In this document: piece after piece, positions 1-7,379 of the stretch
Layout: the number at the start of each line of letters is the position of its first letter
Position numbering within the stretch: the first letter of the stretch is position 1
Assembly: GCA_022572905.1 (NCBI GenBank)
Contig: JACZUZ010000022.1
Coordinates: 1-11,305, forward strand
Reading direction: 5' to 3'
Source of the DNA: Candidatus Zixiibacteriota bacterium
GTDB taxonomy: Bacteria; Zixibacteria; MSB-5A5; GN15; JACZUZ01
DNA: 11,305 nt
Notes under the pieces: generated by a model
Told to the model about the DNA's origin: nothing
The model's database searches: none
The model's input: the letters and a program-made list of their open reading frames with translations, nothing else
Made by a program: the position numbers and the translations under genes

Positions 1-1143
1 CTCCCAATCGAGAATTGTAGTCAGGACCAACCCCCCCAGCGCCCCCACAATTATCCCGGTGACTCCTCCCAGCGCCGTCAGAGTCGCCGCCTCAGTCAAG
101 AACTGGAAAAGGATATTAGATCTTTTGGCTCCGATAGCTTTTCGTACGCCGATCTCGCGAGTTCGCTCGGTGACAGAGACCAGCATGATGTTCATAACTC
201 CTACGAGACCCACGAAGAGCCCCACAGAAGCCACGGCTACCGCAACAAGCTGAATATTCATTGTTATACTGCTGATACGATTCTTGAAGCGGTCCTGCGT
301 TAGGATTCCGAAATTATTCTCTTCTTCTGGCCGCACTCCTCGTGAGCGGCGCAACGCTCCGACGACCTGATCAATCGCCTCGTCAATTTTGTCCTTGGAA
401 ACGGCGCTACAAAGTATAGTTACGCGTCTGATTTCCGGGTAAATCTTGTCAAATGTAGTGAGCGGGATCAAGACAAAATCATTTTCGCTAATTCCCAGCC
501 AATCATCAATTTCAGTGTGAATGCCAATCACTTCAAACTTGCGGCCATTTACTCGAATAATCTTGCCTAACGCCTCTTCGCGAACCTCAAACAAAGCGTC
601 AGCGACTTCCGGCCCGATCACGCATACCATGCCCTTTCGTTTCATATCGCCTTCGTCAATAAAACGACCCAACTCGACACCCCGGTTTGTGACCGTGGCG
701 TATTCTGGCCATACCCCGCGATAATCGTCCGGATTCGTAGCCCGCTTGGAGCCATATTTAATGACATTGCCAAAAGACCGTTTCTGAGGCGATACAGACA
801 CTATTAAATCACATGACTCCCGGATCTCAATCGCCTCTTCGGTAGTAATATTTCTCCGCCGCCGTTGCGCGTCGGTCATATTATCGAAATCGGTGTGCGG
901 CTCCCATTTGCGAATATAGATTAGATTTGTTCCGATCTTGTCAATCGACGCCTCCGCGTAGGCGGTGAAGCCGTCCAAAATTGTATTTATAAATATGACC
1001 GAACAAACACCTATCATGACGCCTACAATTGTCATGGCGCTTCGGAATTTATTCGTCTTGAGCGAGTTAAGCGCCAGGAATACGCTTTCGGTGATTTGCG
1101 CTCTTGTTTTGTTTTGACTAGATGATTTTTTATCTGCGTTCAT
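1..1143 (-). CDS. MacB/FtsX-type ABC transporter permease, second of a tandem pair (3' end cut by window edge)
   Basis: Inner-membrane permease of a MacB-like (type VII) ABC transporter, expected to pass mechanical force from the ATPase to the periplasmic adaptor. My translation gives 381 residues open to base 1. A cytoplasmic N-terminus precedes a first membrane helix at about 34-54. A large periplasmic domain (about 60-290) follows, with a polybasic stretch near residue 93 and a segment resembling the MacB periplasmic core (VNGRKFEVIGIH). Helix 2 is near 300-323, then the conserved cytoplasmic segment [19 protein letters not shown] (about 325-343), then helix 3. The last helix and C-terminal tail lie outside the window. 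The ATG (1143-1141) overlaps the TGA of the upstream permease in an ATGA, so translation is probably coupled. A run of seven G (coding strand; bases 31-37) near the edge keeps the frame. The family is certain; the substrate cannot be told. Confidence 0.93.
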   Translation of the reverse strand, partial: MNADKKSSSQNKTRAQITESVFLALNSLKTNKFRSAMTIVGVMIGVCSVIFINTILDGFTAYAEASIDKIGTNLIYIRKWEPHTDFDNMTDAQRRRRNITTEEAIEIRESCDLIVSVSPQKRSFGNVIKYGSKRATNPDDYRGVWPEYATVTNRGVELGRFIDEGDMKRKGMVCVIGPEVADALFEVREEALGKIIRVNGRKFEVIGIHTEIDDWLGISENDFVLIPLTTFDKIYPEIRRVTILCSAVSKDKIDEAIDQVVGALRRSRGVRPEEENNFGILTQDRFKNRISSITMNIQLVAVAVASVGLFVGLVGVMNIMLVSVTERTREIGVRKAIGAKRSNILFQFLTEAATLTALGGVTGIIVGALGGLVLTTILDWE

Positions 1144-2363
1144 TCGTAACTCAATGCTTTTATAGGGTCAAGTCGCGCCGCGCGCATGGCCGGATATATT
1201 CCGAAAAACAGCCCGACAACCAACGCAATTCCGAACCCGAGAAAAATCGCCACACCCGTCGGGTCGGTGGGAACATCCTGCATCTTCCCCAGGAAAAATC
1301 TCCCTATGCCAATCCCCAACAATATTCCTACGCCTCCCCCCAAGAGAGACTGTATCAAAGACTCATACAAGAACTGGGCGCTGATGTGCGAGCGCTTGGC
1401 CCCGACCGATTTGCGCACGCCAATTTCGCGAGTGCGCTCCGTGACCGAGACCATCATAATGTTCATAATAACTATGCCGCCAATAATTATTGAAAGGGCG
1501 GGAAGCGCTATGATTATTGAGCGAAACGCTTTTGTGATATCATTGATAAATCCCAGAATGGCTTCGGGACTGAGCAGTTCAAAGTCATCCTCGTCCTCAT
1601 AAGCGACATGCCGATTGGAGCGCATTACCACCCGAACCTGATCCATCGCCTCGTCTCTTCGCTCCGCGGACACAGCTTTGATAATCAGATTGATCGGGTT
1701 GCCGCGTTGTTTGAAAAGCTTTTGCATTGTCGAGAGTGGCATATATATAAACGCATCCTGTGAATTGCCAAATAGCGCCCCTATTCTTTCAGACACGCCG
1801 ATGATAGTAAATTTATAATTATCAAGGCGAATCGTTTTGCCAAGCGGGTCGGTCCCATCGAAAAGCTTTTCGACAATATCCTGGCCAATGAACGCGACTT
1901 TACTGCTTCTGCGCTCATCTTCTTCGCTTAAATAACGCCCTTGAGCGACATCCATGTCTTTCATGGACAGCAAATTTGAAGTATGTCCTTCGATATAAAC
2001 TCGTCTCATACGAATAGATTCATATTTTGCGTTCGCCCGAGCGTATCCTTCAGCGCCAACATCGTCGCAAGCATCGCAACCCGCCTTGATAGGAGCGATT
2101 AATTCACGAGTTATTTTTCTTCTCCGGCGTTTCTTCTCATACTCATTCCATGATGTAACAATTCCGAACCGGGTGGCCATAAATGTATTTTGACCCATTG
2201 ATTTAAACACATGCTCCATCTCCTGTTGCATGCCTTCAACGATGGACACTATAGCGATCACAGCTGTGACACCCATTGCCATGCCGAGCATAGTCAGAAA
2301 AGAACGCAAACGGTTCACCCAAATGGCCGCAATCGCCTCTTTCAAGAGAGAATACCAGATCAC
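1140..2363 (-). CDS. MacB/FtsX-type ABC transporter permease, first of a tandem pair
   Basis: Complete 407-residue permease with the four-helix MacB layout: helix 1 at about 19-42, a periplasmic domain from 45 to 280, and helices at about 283-306, 334-356 and 369-391. The cytoplasmic segment [19 protein letters not shown] (308-326), the presumed contact with the ATPase, is nearly the same as in the downstream permease. The C-terminus ([18 protein letters not shown]) is typical of the family. There is no fused ATPase domain as in E. coli MacB; ATPase activity comes from the separate gene upstream. The start is GTG (2363-2361), overlapping the ATPase stop in a GTGA, which supports both the start and translational coupling. 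The periplasmic domain has a CDAC pair (Cys96, Cys99) after a polybasic run (RRRRK at 79-83). Substrate unknown; macrolide-type drugs, lipids or peptides are all possible for this family. Confidence 0.95.
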   Translation of the reverse strand: MIWYSLLKEAIAAIWVNRLRSFLTMLGMAMGVTAVIAIVSIVEGMQQEMEHVFKSMGQNTFMATRFGIVTSWNEYEKKRRRRKITRELIAPIKAGCDACDDVGAEGYARANAKYESIRMRRVYIEGHTSNLLSMKDMDVAQGRYLSEEDERRSSKVAFIGQDIVEKLFDGTDPLGKTIRLDNYKFTIIGVSERIGALFGNSQDAFIYMPLSTMQKLFKQRGNPINLIIKAVSAERRDEAMDQVRVVMRSNRHVAYEDEDDFELLSPEAILGFINDITKAFRSIIIALPALSIIIGGIVIMNIMMVSVTERTREIGVRKSVGAKRSHISAQFLYESLIQSLLGGGVGILLGIGIGRFFLGKMQDVPTDPTGVAIFLGFGIALVVGLFFGIYPAMRAARLDPIKALSYE

Positions 2364-3073
2364 TGCACTTTACCGCGCTCTTTCTCTTCAGAAGTGACTC
2401 GGCTGTCCCTGAAAATTTTTCCATCCAGAATTTGAATTACTCGATCTGTGTGCGCAGCGATGTCCGGCTCGTGGGTCACAACTATAATCGTATTGCCCTT
2501 TTTGTGAATATCATCAAATAGCTCCATTATTTCCGCGCTAGTTTTACTATCCAGGTTTCCGGTTGGTTCGTCGGCTAGAAGTATAGATGGATTATTTACA
2601 AGCGCCCGCGCAATAGCGACCCTCTGCCTCTGCCCACCTGATAATTCAGTGGGCTTGTGTGTCATCCTGTCGCCAAGGTCAACCATTTCCAAGGCATGTT
2701 TGGCGCGCTCGATGCGATCTCCGGCTCCATTTGTACTATATATCAGAGGCAATTCGACGTTGTGCAGAGCTGTCGAACGCGCGAGTAGATTAAAAGTCTG
2801 AAATACAAAGCCGATTTCTCTATTTCGAATCTCCGCCAGCTCATCGTCACTAAGCGAATTGACTTCCTGACCATTGAGCCTGTAGACTCCCTTGGATGGT
2901 GTGTCGAGGCACCCGATCAGGTTCATCAGAGTAGACTTCCCTGAACCCGAGGGTCCCATGATCGCGACATATTCACCCTTGTCAATTTTCAGCGTAACGC
3001 CTCTGAGGGCCTGCACTTCCTCAGCGCCCATCTGGTAGACTTTCCAGAGATTATCTGTTTCTATAAGAGCCAT
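2360..3073 (-). CDS. ABC transporter ATP-binding protein, MacB/LolD type
   Basis: ATPase subunit that binds the cytoplasmic face of the two permeases. At 237 residues it has the usual length of a stand-alone LolD/MacB nucleotide-binding domain and every catalytic motif: Walker [10 protein letters not shown] (40-48), Q-loop Gln92 in FVFQTFNLL, signature LSGGQRQR (144-151), Walker B ILLADEP (164-170) with catalytic Glu169, D-loop NLDS (173-176) and switch His201 in VTHE. The FNLL after the Q-loop and [11 protein letters not shown] are characteristic of the MacB/LolD/FtsE group. The ATG at 3073-3071 is preceded by GGGAG at a normal distance. It begins 26 bases after the adaptor gene and overlaps the permease start by four bases. 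The C-terminal tail (about 222-237) is charged and probably disordered. Function is secure; substrate is not. Confidence 0.97.
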   Translation of the reverse strand: MALIETDNLWKVYQMGAEEVQALRGVTLKIDKGEYVAIMGPSGSGKSTLMNLIGCLDTPSKGVYRLNGQEVNSLSDDELAEIRNREIGFVFQTFNLLARSTALHNVELPLIYSTNGAGDRIERAKHALEMVDLGDRMTHKPTELSGGQRQRVAIARALVNNPSILLADEPTGNLDSKTSAEIMELFDDIHKKGNTIIVVTHEPDIAAHTDRVIQILDGKIFRDSRVTSEEKERGKVQ

Positions 3074-3099
3074 TATTAGTTTTCTCCCACATAGCCTTT

Positions 3100-4449
3100 T
3101 TAATCTTCGTCAGACTCTAACTCTTTAAGTGAGTTTTCAGCAATTTCGACTTTGTCTCCGTCTTTGATCTTACGCAACGTCTTGAATGAACCAGAAACTA
3201 TCGTGTCTCCCTCGCTAATTCCAGAGAGAGCGGCGATGTTCTTCTGATCCGCTATCCCCGTCTTAATTTCCACGAACCTCGCCACACCATTGCGCACTAC
3301 GAATACGCCGGTTTTCTTGACTTTGTCCTTTTTGGAAGATGATTTCTTGTTTGAATTATTTTCTTCCGAATCATTAGCATCAGGCTCTGCGGCAACAGCG
3401 TCACTCGCAAATATTCCACCCGATGTATCTTCGTCATCCTCGGACTTCTTCAAGGAATCCGGATCAAACTCGCGCACTACCAGCGCCGCATAAGGCACAA
3501 GAGTGGCGTCCTCCATCATGTCGCAGGTAACATCAACAGTCGCCGACATTCCAGGACGTAAGCGCACATTCGAATCGTCGAAACGCACCTTGACGCGGAA
3601 GTTCGTTGTCATATCCTGAGTGCCCTGTCCTATCACAATAGCGGAATTTCCGATTTCGACAACTGTGCCATCGAAAATAGTGTCACGGAATGCGTCCACT
3701 TCAATCTTCGCCAGTTGACCCAATTCAATCTGAGCGATTTCGGTTTCATCAACGTCTACCTCGACTTCAAAAACAGACAAATCCGAAATTGTCATCAGCG
3801 TTTTGCCTTGAGTAAACGCAGTTTGAGCCTGCGAAATTTCGCCGACTTCGGCGTTAAGGAATGTTATCACTCCGTCCATCGGCGCTGTGATACGCGTGCG
3901 CTCCAAATTGTCCTTCGCTTTTTCCACGCGCGCCCGTTGTGTTCGCACCTGGCTTTTGAGAGCGGTGTAATTTGCCCTGGATTTCAGATATCGATACTTC
4001 GCGTTGGTAAATTCTGTCTGGGAAGTAAGTTTCTTCTCATACAAATTCTCCTGGCGCTCGTATTCCTCCTCATCCTGCTCTTTGGTGGTCTTGGCGCCTT
4101 CCGCTCGAGCTGTGTACTCATCCAGAGAAAACTGAGCCTGATCAAGGTCGCTTCTTAGCTGAACAGGGTCCAATTGCAAGAGTAGTTCGTCTTTGCTAAC
4201 CCGATCACCTTCGTTCACAAATACTCCAATGATTTTACCCGATACCTGCGATGTGATATTTACTTTGGTCTGGGGCTGGATGCGTCCCGAAGCGGAAACT
4301 TCCTCGACGATTCTATCTAAAGACGCCAGCTCAACAAGCACTTCGGTCTTTTCCTCTCCATCCAAGAGCATATTCGCCGTTACTAACCCACCGACTACAA
4401 CAACTACTGCTGAGACTATCCAGACAGTTTTTTTTCGTTTCTTGGTCAT
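3100..4449 (-). CDS. Periplasmic adaptor (HlyD/MacA-type membrane fusion protein) with a charged insert
   Basis: Bridges the inner-membrane transporter and the TolC-like channel. The 449 residues show a short basic N-terminus and one membrane anchor (about 9-28), then the first lipoyl half (about 65-94, [16 protein letters not shown]). A long alpha-helical hairpin (about 95-186) is rich in Glu, Lys, Gln and Arg. The second lipoyl half begins [10 protein letters not shown] (186-195). A beta-barrel (about 226-310) and a membrane-proximal domain (about 315-436) follow. The latter is split by a low-complexity insert (about 328-378): first acidic ([21 protein letters not shown]), then Lys/Ser-rich ([13 protein letters not shown]). 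That insert is not part of the normal MacA fold and is probably a flexible loop. The ATG (4449-4447) has GAGG seven bases upstream. MacA-like by operon context; the family also serves RND and type I secretion systems. Confidence 0.95.
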   Translation of the reverse strand: MTKKRKKTVWIVSAVVVVVGGLVTANMLLDGEEKTEVLVELASLDRIVEEVSASGRIQPQTKVNITSQVSGKIIGVFVNEGDRVSKDELLLQLDPVQLRSDLDQAQFSLDEYTARAEGAKTTKEQDEEEYERQENLYEKKLTSQTEFTNAKYRYLKSRANYTALKSQVRTQRARVEKAKDNLERTRITAPMDGVITFLNAEVGEISQAQTAFTQGKTLMTISDLSVFEVEVDVDETEIAQIELGQLAKIEVDAFRDTIFDGTVVEIGNSAIVIGQGTQDMTTNFRVKVRFDDSNVRLRPGMSATVDVTCDMMEDATLVPYAALVVREFDPDSLKKSEDDEDTSGGIFASDAVAAEPDANDSEENNSNKKSSSKKDKVKKTGVFVVRNGVARFVEIKTGIADQKNIAALSGISEGDTIVSGSFKTLRKIKDGDKVEIAENSLKELESDED

Positions 4450-4619
4450 TTCTTTACCTCAACACAATTCTACTATTAGTTCAAAACTCTTGGTGCGCTT
4501 CGCTATCCATAATCCGGATTCGTGGAGCGCCTATTCTATCTTATACTTACATGTGCTTGTTTTATTCAATTATATCCGTTACTGGGGCGTTTACAGAGGC
4601 TCTCCCTCATTGAGCTAAA
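4450..4619. other. Gap between the TolC-like gene and the adaptor gene
   Basis: This 170-base gap is the longest break after the channel gene in the efflux cluster. No hairpin with a T-run is visible, so read-through from the channel gene into the adaptor gene is likely. It contains a perfect 10-base palindrome AATCCGGATT (4511-4520) enclosed by a GCGCT/AGCGC inverted repeat (4495-4499 and 4526-4530). This could be a weak RNA stem-loop or an operator. I see no convincing promoter. The adaptor's ribosome-binding site lies at the left end. Confidence 0.4.
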
Positions 4620-6083
4620 CTACTGCGAAACTCCCATCTTGAATTGCAAACGGGCCACGGCCAGATTCTGAGAGAACTTATTTCGAATTAAGGTGACTTG
4701 CGCATCTTTCAGACTTACCTGCGCGTCGAGAAGCTCCAGAATTGACGCGGAGCCCAAATTATATTTCTCCTGCGCCAGATTCATATCCTCCTGGGCCGAT
4801 TTTACATTTTCTTCGGATACGCTGACCTGCTCAATCGCCGTTTGCAAATCCAAATAATCTTTCTTAATATCCCGCGCTACGCGGTTGTTCGATTCATATC
4901 TATCTGCGCGCGCATTATTCAATGAGACACGATTGTTAACAACGTTTCTCTCGCGAATAAGCTTGTCAAAAATGTTCCAGGACACGTTTACTCCCCAGGT
5001 TGTCGAAGTGCTTGAGAAGTCTATACTTTCGGCTATGAAATCGGCCCGCGATCCATCGGACCATGTTCTCGAAACAAATCCCGTAACACTTGGCAGATAG
5101 TCTCCGTAGGCCGATTTTAAATCGTATCTGGCCGCGCTTTCAAACTTTCTACTGGAAAGCAATCCGGGATGGTTATTCAGTCCGGTTAATAGAGCCGACT
5201 GGAGGTCTCCGTCGAAAGAAACCTCAGGATAATTCGAATCGAATTCCATGTCCTCGGTCACGTCAATTCCGGTTACAAAAGCCAGATCGGCCTTGGTCGT
5301 CGCTTCTGCGTTGCGAGCTTCCAGAAGCGAAAGATTATCATTACCGAATTGAACTTTCTGTTTGAGCACATCGGACAATGACGCCGAACCAACATCATAG
5401 CGAGACTGCACCAGATTCAATTGCTCCTGTGAACGTTTAACTGTCTCTTCCTGAACTTGCAAATTCTGAATTGTCGCCAGATAGGCAAAGAAATTTATTT
5501 TAACATCCAGCACAATTGATTGTTCGGCGAGATCAAGCTCATGATCCTGCGCTTTGCTGCGCGCTTTTGCGCTCTTCCAGTTATGGATATTCGAAAACCC
5601 GTCGAACAGAGTTAAATTCGCGGACACATCAAAGAACGAACTGGATCTATCCTGGTCAGGCAAAGTTACATCCTCTTTGACCTGAACTATGTTAGTTGGC
5701 GGATTTACGACTCCAATGGTATCTCCGTTTATGTCCAGCAATAATGCCGTGTCCTGCGTAAATGATACAGTTCGGAAGTCTTCAGTTTTCTGATCGGTAG
5801 CCTTCGACTTTGAATTACGATACGTAGCCGATACATTCGGCAGTATTAGCTGGCTAAGGCGCTGTCTGACCAGAGCGTCGGCGTTGCGCTTATCCCCTCG
5901 CGCTCTGACAACCGACGAACGGTTCTCTTTGGCGAGTTTAATGCAGTCTTCAAGGGTATATTTTTCCGCAAAAACGGACGACGGAACACAGAGCGCAAAG
6001 ATAGCGGCGCCGAAGATATATTTTGTCAAATATTTTGTTTTGTGTTTTGCTAAGAATTTTCGTGAGCTTTTACCAAGACTCAT
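4620..6083 (-). CDS. TolC-family outer-membrane efflux channel
   Basis: Forms the trimeric duct through periplasm and outer membrane for the adaptor and transporter encoded next to it. The 487-residue product starts with a basic region and a hydrophobic stretch (22-36) ending SSVFA, giving a likely signal peptidase cut after Ala39. Two outer-membrane efflux (OEP) halves follow (about 43-270 and 292-485). They carry matching helix repeats: NLVQSRYDVGSASLSDVL (223-240) and NLAQEKYNLGSASILELL (435-452), the usual internal duplication. Residues 92-150 form a longer than usual segment between the first helix and the strand FFDVSANLTLFDG; it is probably an enlarged surface beta-hairpin region. The ATG (6083-6081) has AAGGAG about eight bases upstream. 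Being first of the five transport genes fits co-production of a complete tripartite pump. Confidence 0.95.
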   Translation of the reverse strand: MSLGKSSRKFLAKHKTKYLTKYIFGAAIFALCVPSSVFAEKYTLEDCIKLAKENRSSVVRARGDKRNADALVRQRLSQLILPNVSATYRNSKSKATDQKTEDFRTVSFTQDTALLLDINGDTIGVVNPPTNIVQVKEDVTLPDQDRSSSFFDVSANLTLFDGFSNIHNWKSAKARSKAQDHELDLAEQSIVLDVKINFFAYLATIQNLQVQEETVKRSQEQLNLVQSRYDVGSASLSDVLKQKVQFGNDNLSLLEARNAEATTKADLAFVTGIDVTEDMEFDSNYPEVSFDGDLQSALLTGLNNHPGLLSSRKFESAARYDLKSAYGDYLPSVTGFVSRTWSDGSRADFIAESIDFSSTSTTWGVNVSWNIFDKLIRERNVVNNRVSLNNARADRYESNNRVARDIKKDYLDLQTAIEQVSVSEENVKSAQEDMNLAQEKYNLGSASILELLDAQVSLKDAQVTLIRNKFSQNLAVARLQFKMGVSQ

Positions 6084-6298
6084 ATGTGAGACTCCTTCTC
6101 GGGTTGAAATCCGATTAACCGCTTTTGTATTCGAGCATAAAACGATAAAGTTGCGTTATCTATCAGATATTTTTGAATATTTTTTCGACTATCATTACTA
6201 ATTTATATCTTATTTCCCCAAAATTCATTCAATATTTCATTATTTTCTGACGAATCAGTCGAAATTGAATCTCAAAAATTGTTTTCCTCAGGCCCATT
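6084..6298. other. AT-rich gap upstream of the TolC-like gene
   Basis: This 215-base stretch is markedly richer in A and T than the coding DNA around it, as expected of a promoter region. No terminator hairpin with a T-run on the minus strand is seen after the YIP1 gene, so the YIP1 gene may be co-transcribed with the pump. The stretch may also add an internal promoter. No open frame of note. Confidence 0.5.
6202..6232 (-). promoter_or_regulatory. Possible promoter for the TolC-adaptor-ABC operon
   Basis: On the minus strand a TTGAAT (6232-6227) is followed, after a long 19-base spacer, by TATAAA (6207-6202). This is about 119 bases before the TolC-like start. The boxes resemble sigma-70 elements and lie in the AT-rich part of the gap, but the spacer is longer than ideal and AT-rich DNA gives such matches by chance. 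Confidence 0.25.
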
Positions 6299-7105
6299 CT
6301 AATAAACGATTGTGCCGCCGGTGAAAAGGTTCGCACCAGCGACTGCGGCAATAAATAATAACCAAATGGGCGTCAAGACATATGCGAACTTTGACGCACT
6401 CATTTTGTATACGGCTCCAAGCCCGACACATGTCACAGCAAGCCGCCAGATAGTTGTTAGCTCGATCTGCCTCAGTAGATAATGAATGAAGGAACCGTCA
6501 TTAGCGGGCCGCAAAATACCGAGCCCCAGATACACATAGCTCGATCCTTTCATAACCATGAGTCCCGCGCGGGCGTATTCGCCCACCAAGCCAACAAATC
6601 CGGCCATGGCTATGACCATCAGGATTTTCCAGAAAGGCGCCTTACCGCCCAATATAAAATTTCCAGAGCCCCAGGCGATCAGTCCGATCAGAACAACCAT
6701 CACTACACCGGCGCCAACCCCAATGGCGGAGGTTTTTGGCGTGAACTTCATGTTCCCTTCAATCCCATCTTTTATTTGCGTTCTTACTTCTTTGTATCGC
6801 GCTTCTGGCATTTGATCTTTGAAGTTCTCAATGTTTTTCAAAGCGTCTTTCAGCATATTCGGCATGAGGTAAGTCGATTGGATACTCCATGATCCTAATC
6901 CGATCACACTCACAATCAACGCGACAATCAACCACTCCCACTTATTCGCTAGACCAGAGAACGCATCCTGAGGAGCGCTGAAAGTTTTTAAGACTCGCTC
7001 GAAGAGGCCACTGACATCGGCTGACCGCTCTCCCCCCACGGATGGCAGGCCTTCAATGCCCGAATTTCTTGTTTTGTCAGAATTATATCCACTTGTTTCG
7101 CTCAC
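6299..7105 (-). CDS. YIP1-family integral membrane protein
   Basis: Looks like a bacterial YIP1-domain membrane protein; the biochemical role of these is not established. The 268 residues have a soluble, Ser/Gly-rich N-terminus (1-35). An amphipathic segment FERVLKTFSAPQDAF (35-49) comes next, the typical entry to the domain (the first helix is usually preceded by a 'F..P...F' pattern). Membrane helices lie at about 57-77, 127-147, 159-178, 217-233 and 241-262. A polar, charged loop (80-125) separates helices 1 and 2. Five helices match the family. The start is GTG (7105-7103) with a strong GGGAGGTGA just upstream; the GTG is clearly preferred by that site. It precedes the TolC-like gene by 215 bases with no visible terminator, so it may belong to the export operon. 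Family call is fairly sure; function unknown. Confidence 0.75.
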   Translation of the reverse strand: MSETSGYNSDKTRNSGIEGLPSVGGERSADVSGLFERVLKTFSAPQDAFSGLANKWEWLIVALIVSVIGLGSWSIQSTYLMPNMLKDALKNIENFKDQMPEARYKEVRTQIKDGIEGNMKFTPKTSAIGVGAGVVMVVLIGLIAWGSGNFILGGKAPFWKILMVIAMAGFVGLVGEYARAGLMVMKGSSYVYLGLGILRPANDGSFIHYLLRQIELTTIWRLAVTCVGLGAVYKMSASKFAYVLTPIWLLFIAAVAGANLFTGGTIVY

Positions 7106-7176
7106 TTTTCACCTCCCACAATAGCGTCCGTCGTCTGAGCCCGCGACTAACGCTTCAATTGTTTGACGATTCGCCG

Positions 7177-7209
7177 TTCAATAAGTTTCAAATTCTTTCA
7201 AATGTTGAA
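7177..7209. promoter_or_regulatory. Phased TTCAA repeats upstream of the YIP1 gene (possible operator)
   Basis: On the plus strand TTCAA occurs at 7177, 7187 and 7197, exactly ten bases apart, followed by an inverted copy TTGAA at 7205. A further TTCAA sits at 7154. On the coding strand of the YIP1 gene these read as TTGAA repeats 72 to 105 bases before its start. Sites on one face of the helix are typical for cooperative regulator binding, but the words are short and the region is AT-rich. Confidence 0.3.
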
Positions 7210-7233
7210 ATCGGCGGGTCTCAGCGGCGCTTT

Positions 7234-7277
7234 ACCTAAAAGAAACTCTCCCGCGAGTCGCTCGCAAGAGAGTTTCT
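7234..7277 (-). terminator. Intrinsic terminator after hppA
   Basis: A perfect 10-base inverted repeat (AGAAACTCTC at 7241-7250 with GAGAGTTTCT at 7268-7277) encloses a further 5-base stem (GCGAG 7253-7257, CTCGC 7261-7265). Only a two-base internal loop separates them, and a three-base loop closes the top. On the minus strand the hairpin is followed by TTTCTTTT, while on the plus strand the trailing T-run is poor. It lies about 100 bases after the hppA stop and separates hppA from the YIP1/efflux cluster. Confidence 0.9.
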
Positions 7278-7379
7278 ATTACTTTAAGTATTGTTACGCT
7301 AACATTGGCGACGCTCATTACATCCCAAAGTTCGTCGCTCCTGTCTTCTTCGAACCGCCAGCTTCCTACTCGGCCGAAA

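Noticed and set aside
31..37. Run of seven C (G on the coding strand) as a possible frameshift in the second permease
   Set aside because: The frame stays open and the product after the run (LVLTTILDWE) fits the loop after the third helix, so no shift is needed.
1122..1602. Open frames on the plus strand opposite the first permease
   Set aside because: They lie antisense to a gene with clear family motifs, have no ribosome-binding site, and their products match no pattern I know.
3715..4618. Plus-strand open frames opposite the adaptor gene and the following gap
   Set aside because: They are antisense shadows of a well-supported adaptor. Hydrophobic stretches in them arise from the reversed codons of the Glu/Lys-rich coiled coil.
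6168..6186. ATATT/AATAT hairpin followed by T on the plus strand as a terminator
   Set aside because: The stem is only A and T, and no plus-strand gene precedes it.
6482..6892. Plus-strand 136-codon frame opposite the YIP1 gene
   Set aside because: The minus-strand YIP1 product has five membrane helices and a strong ribosome-binding site; the antisense product has neither domain nor start signal.
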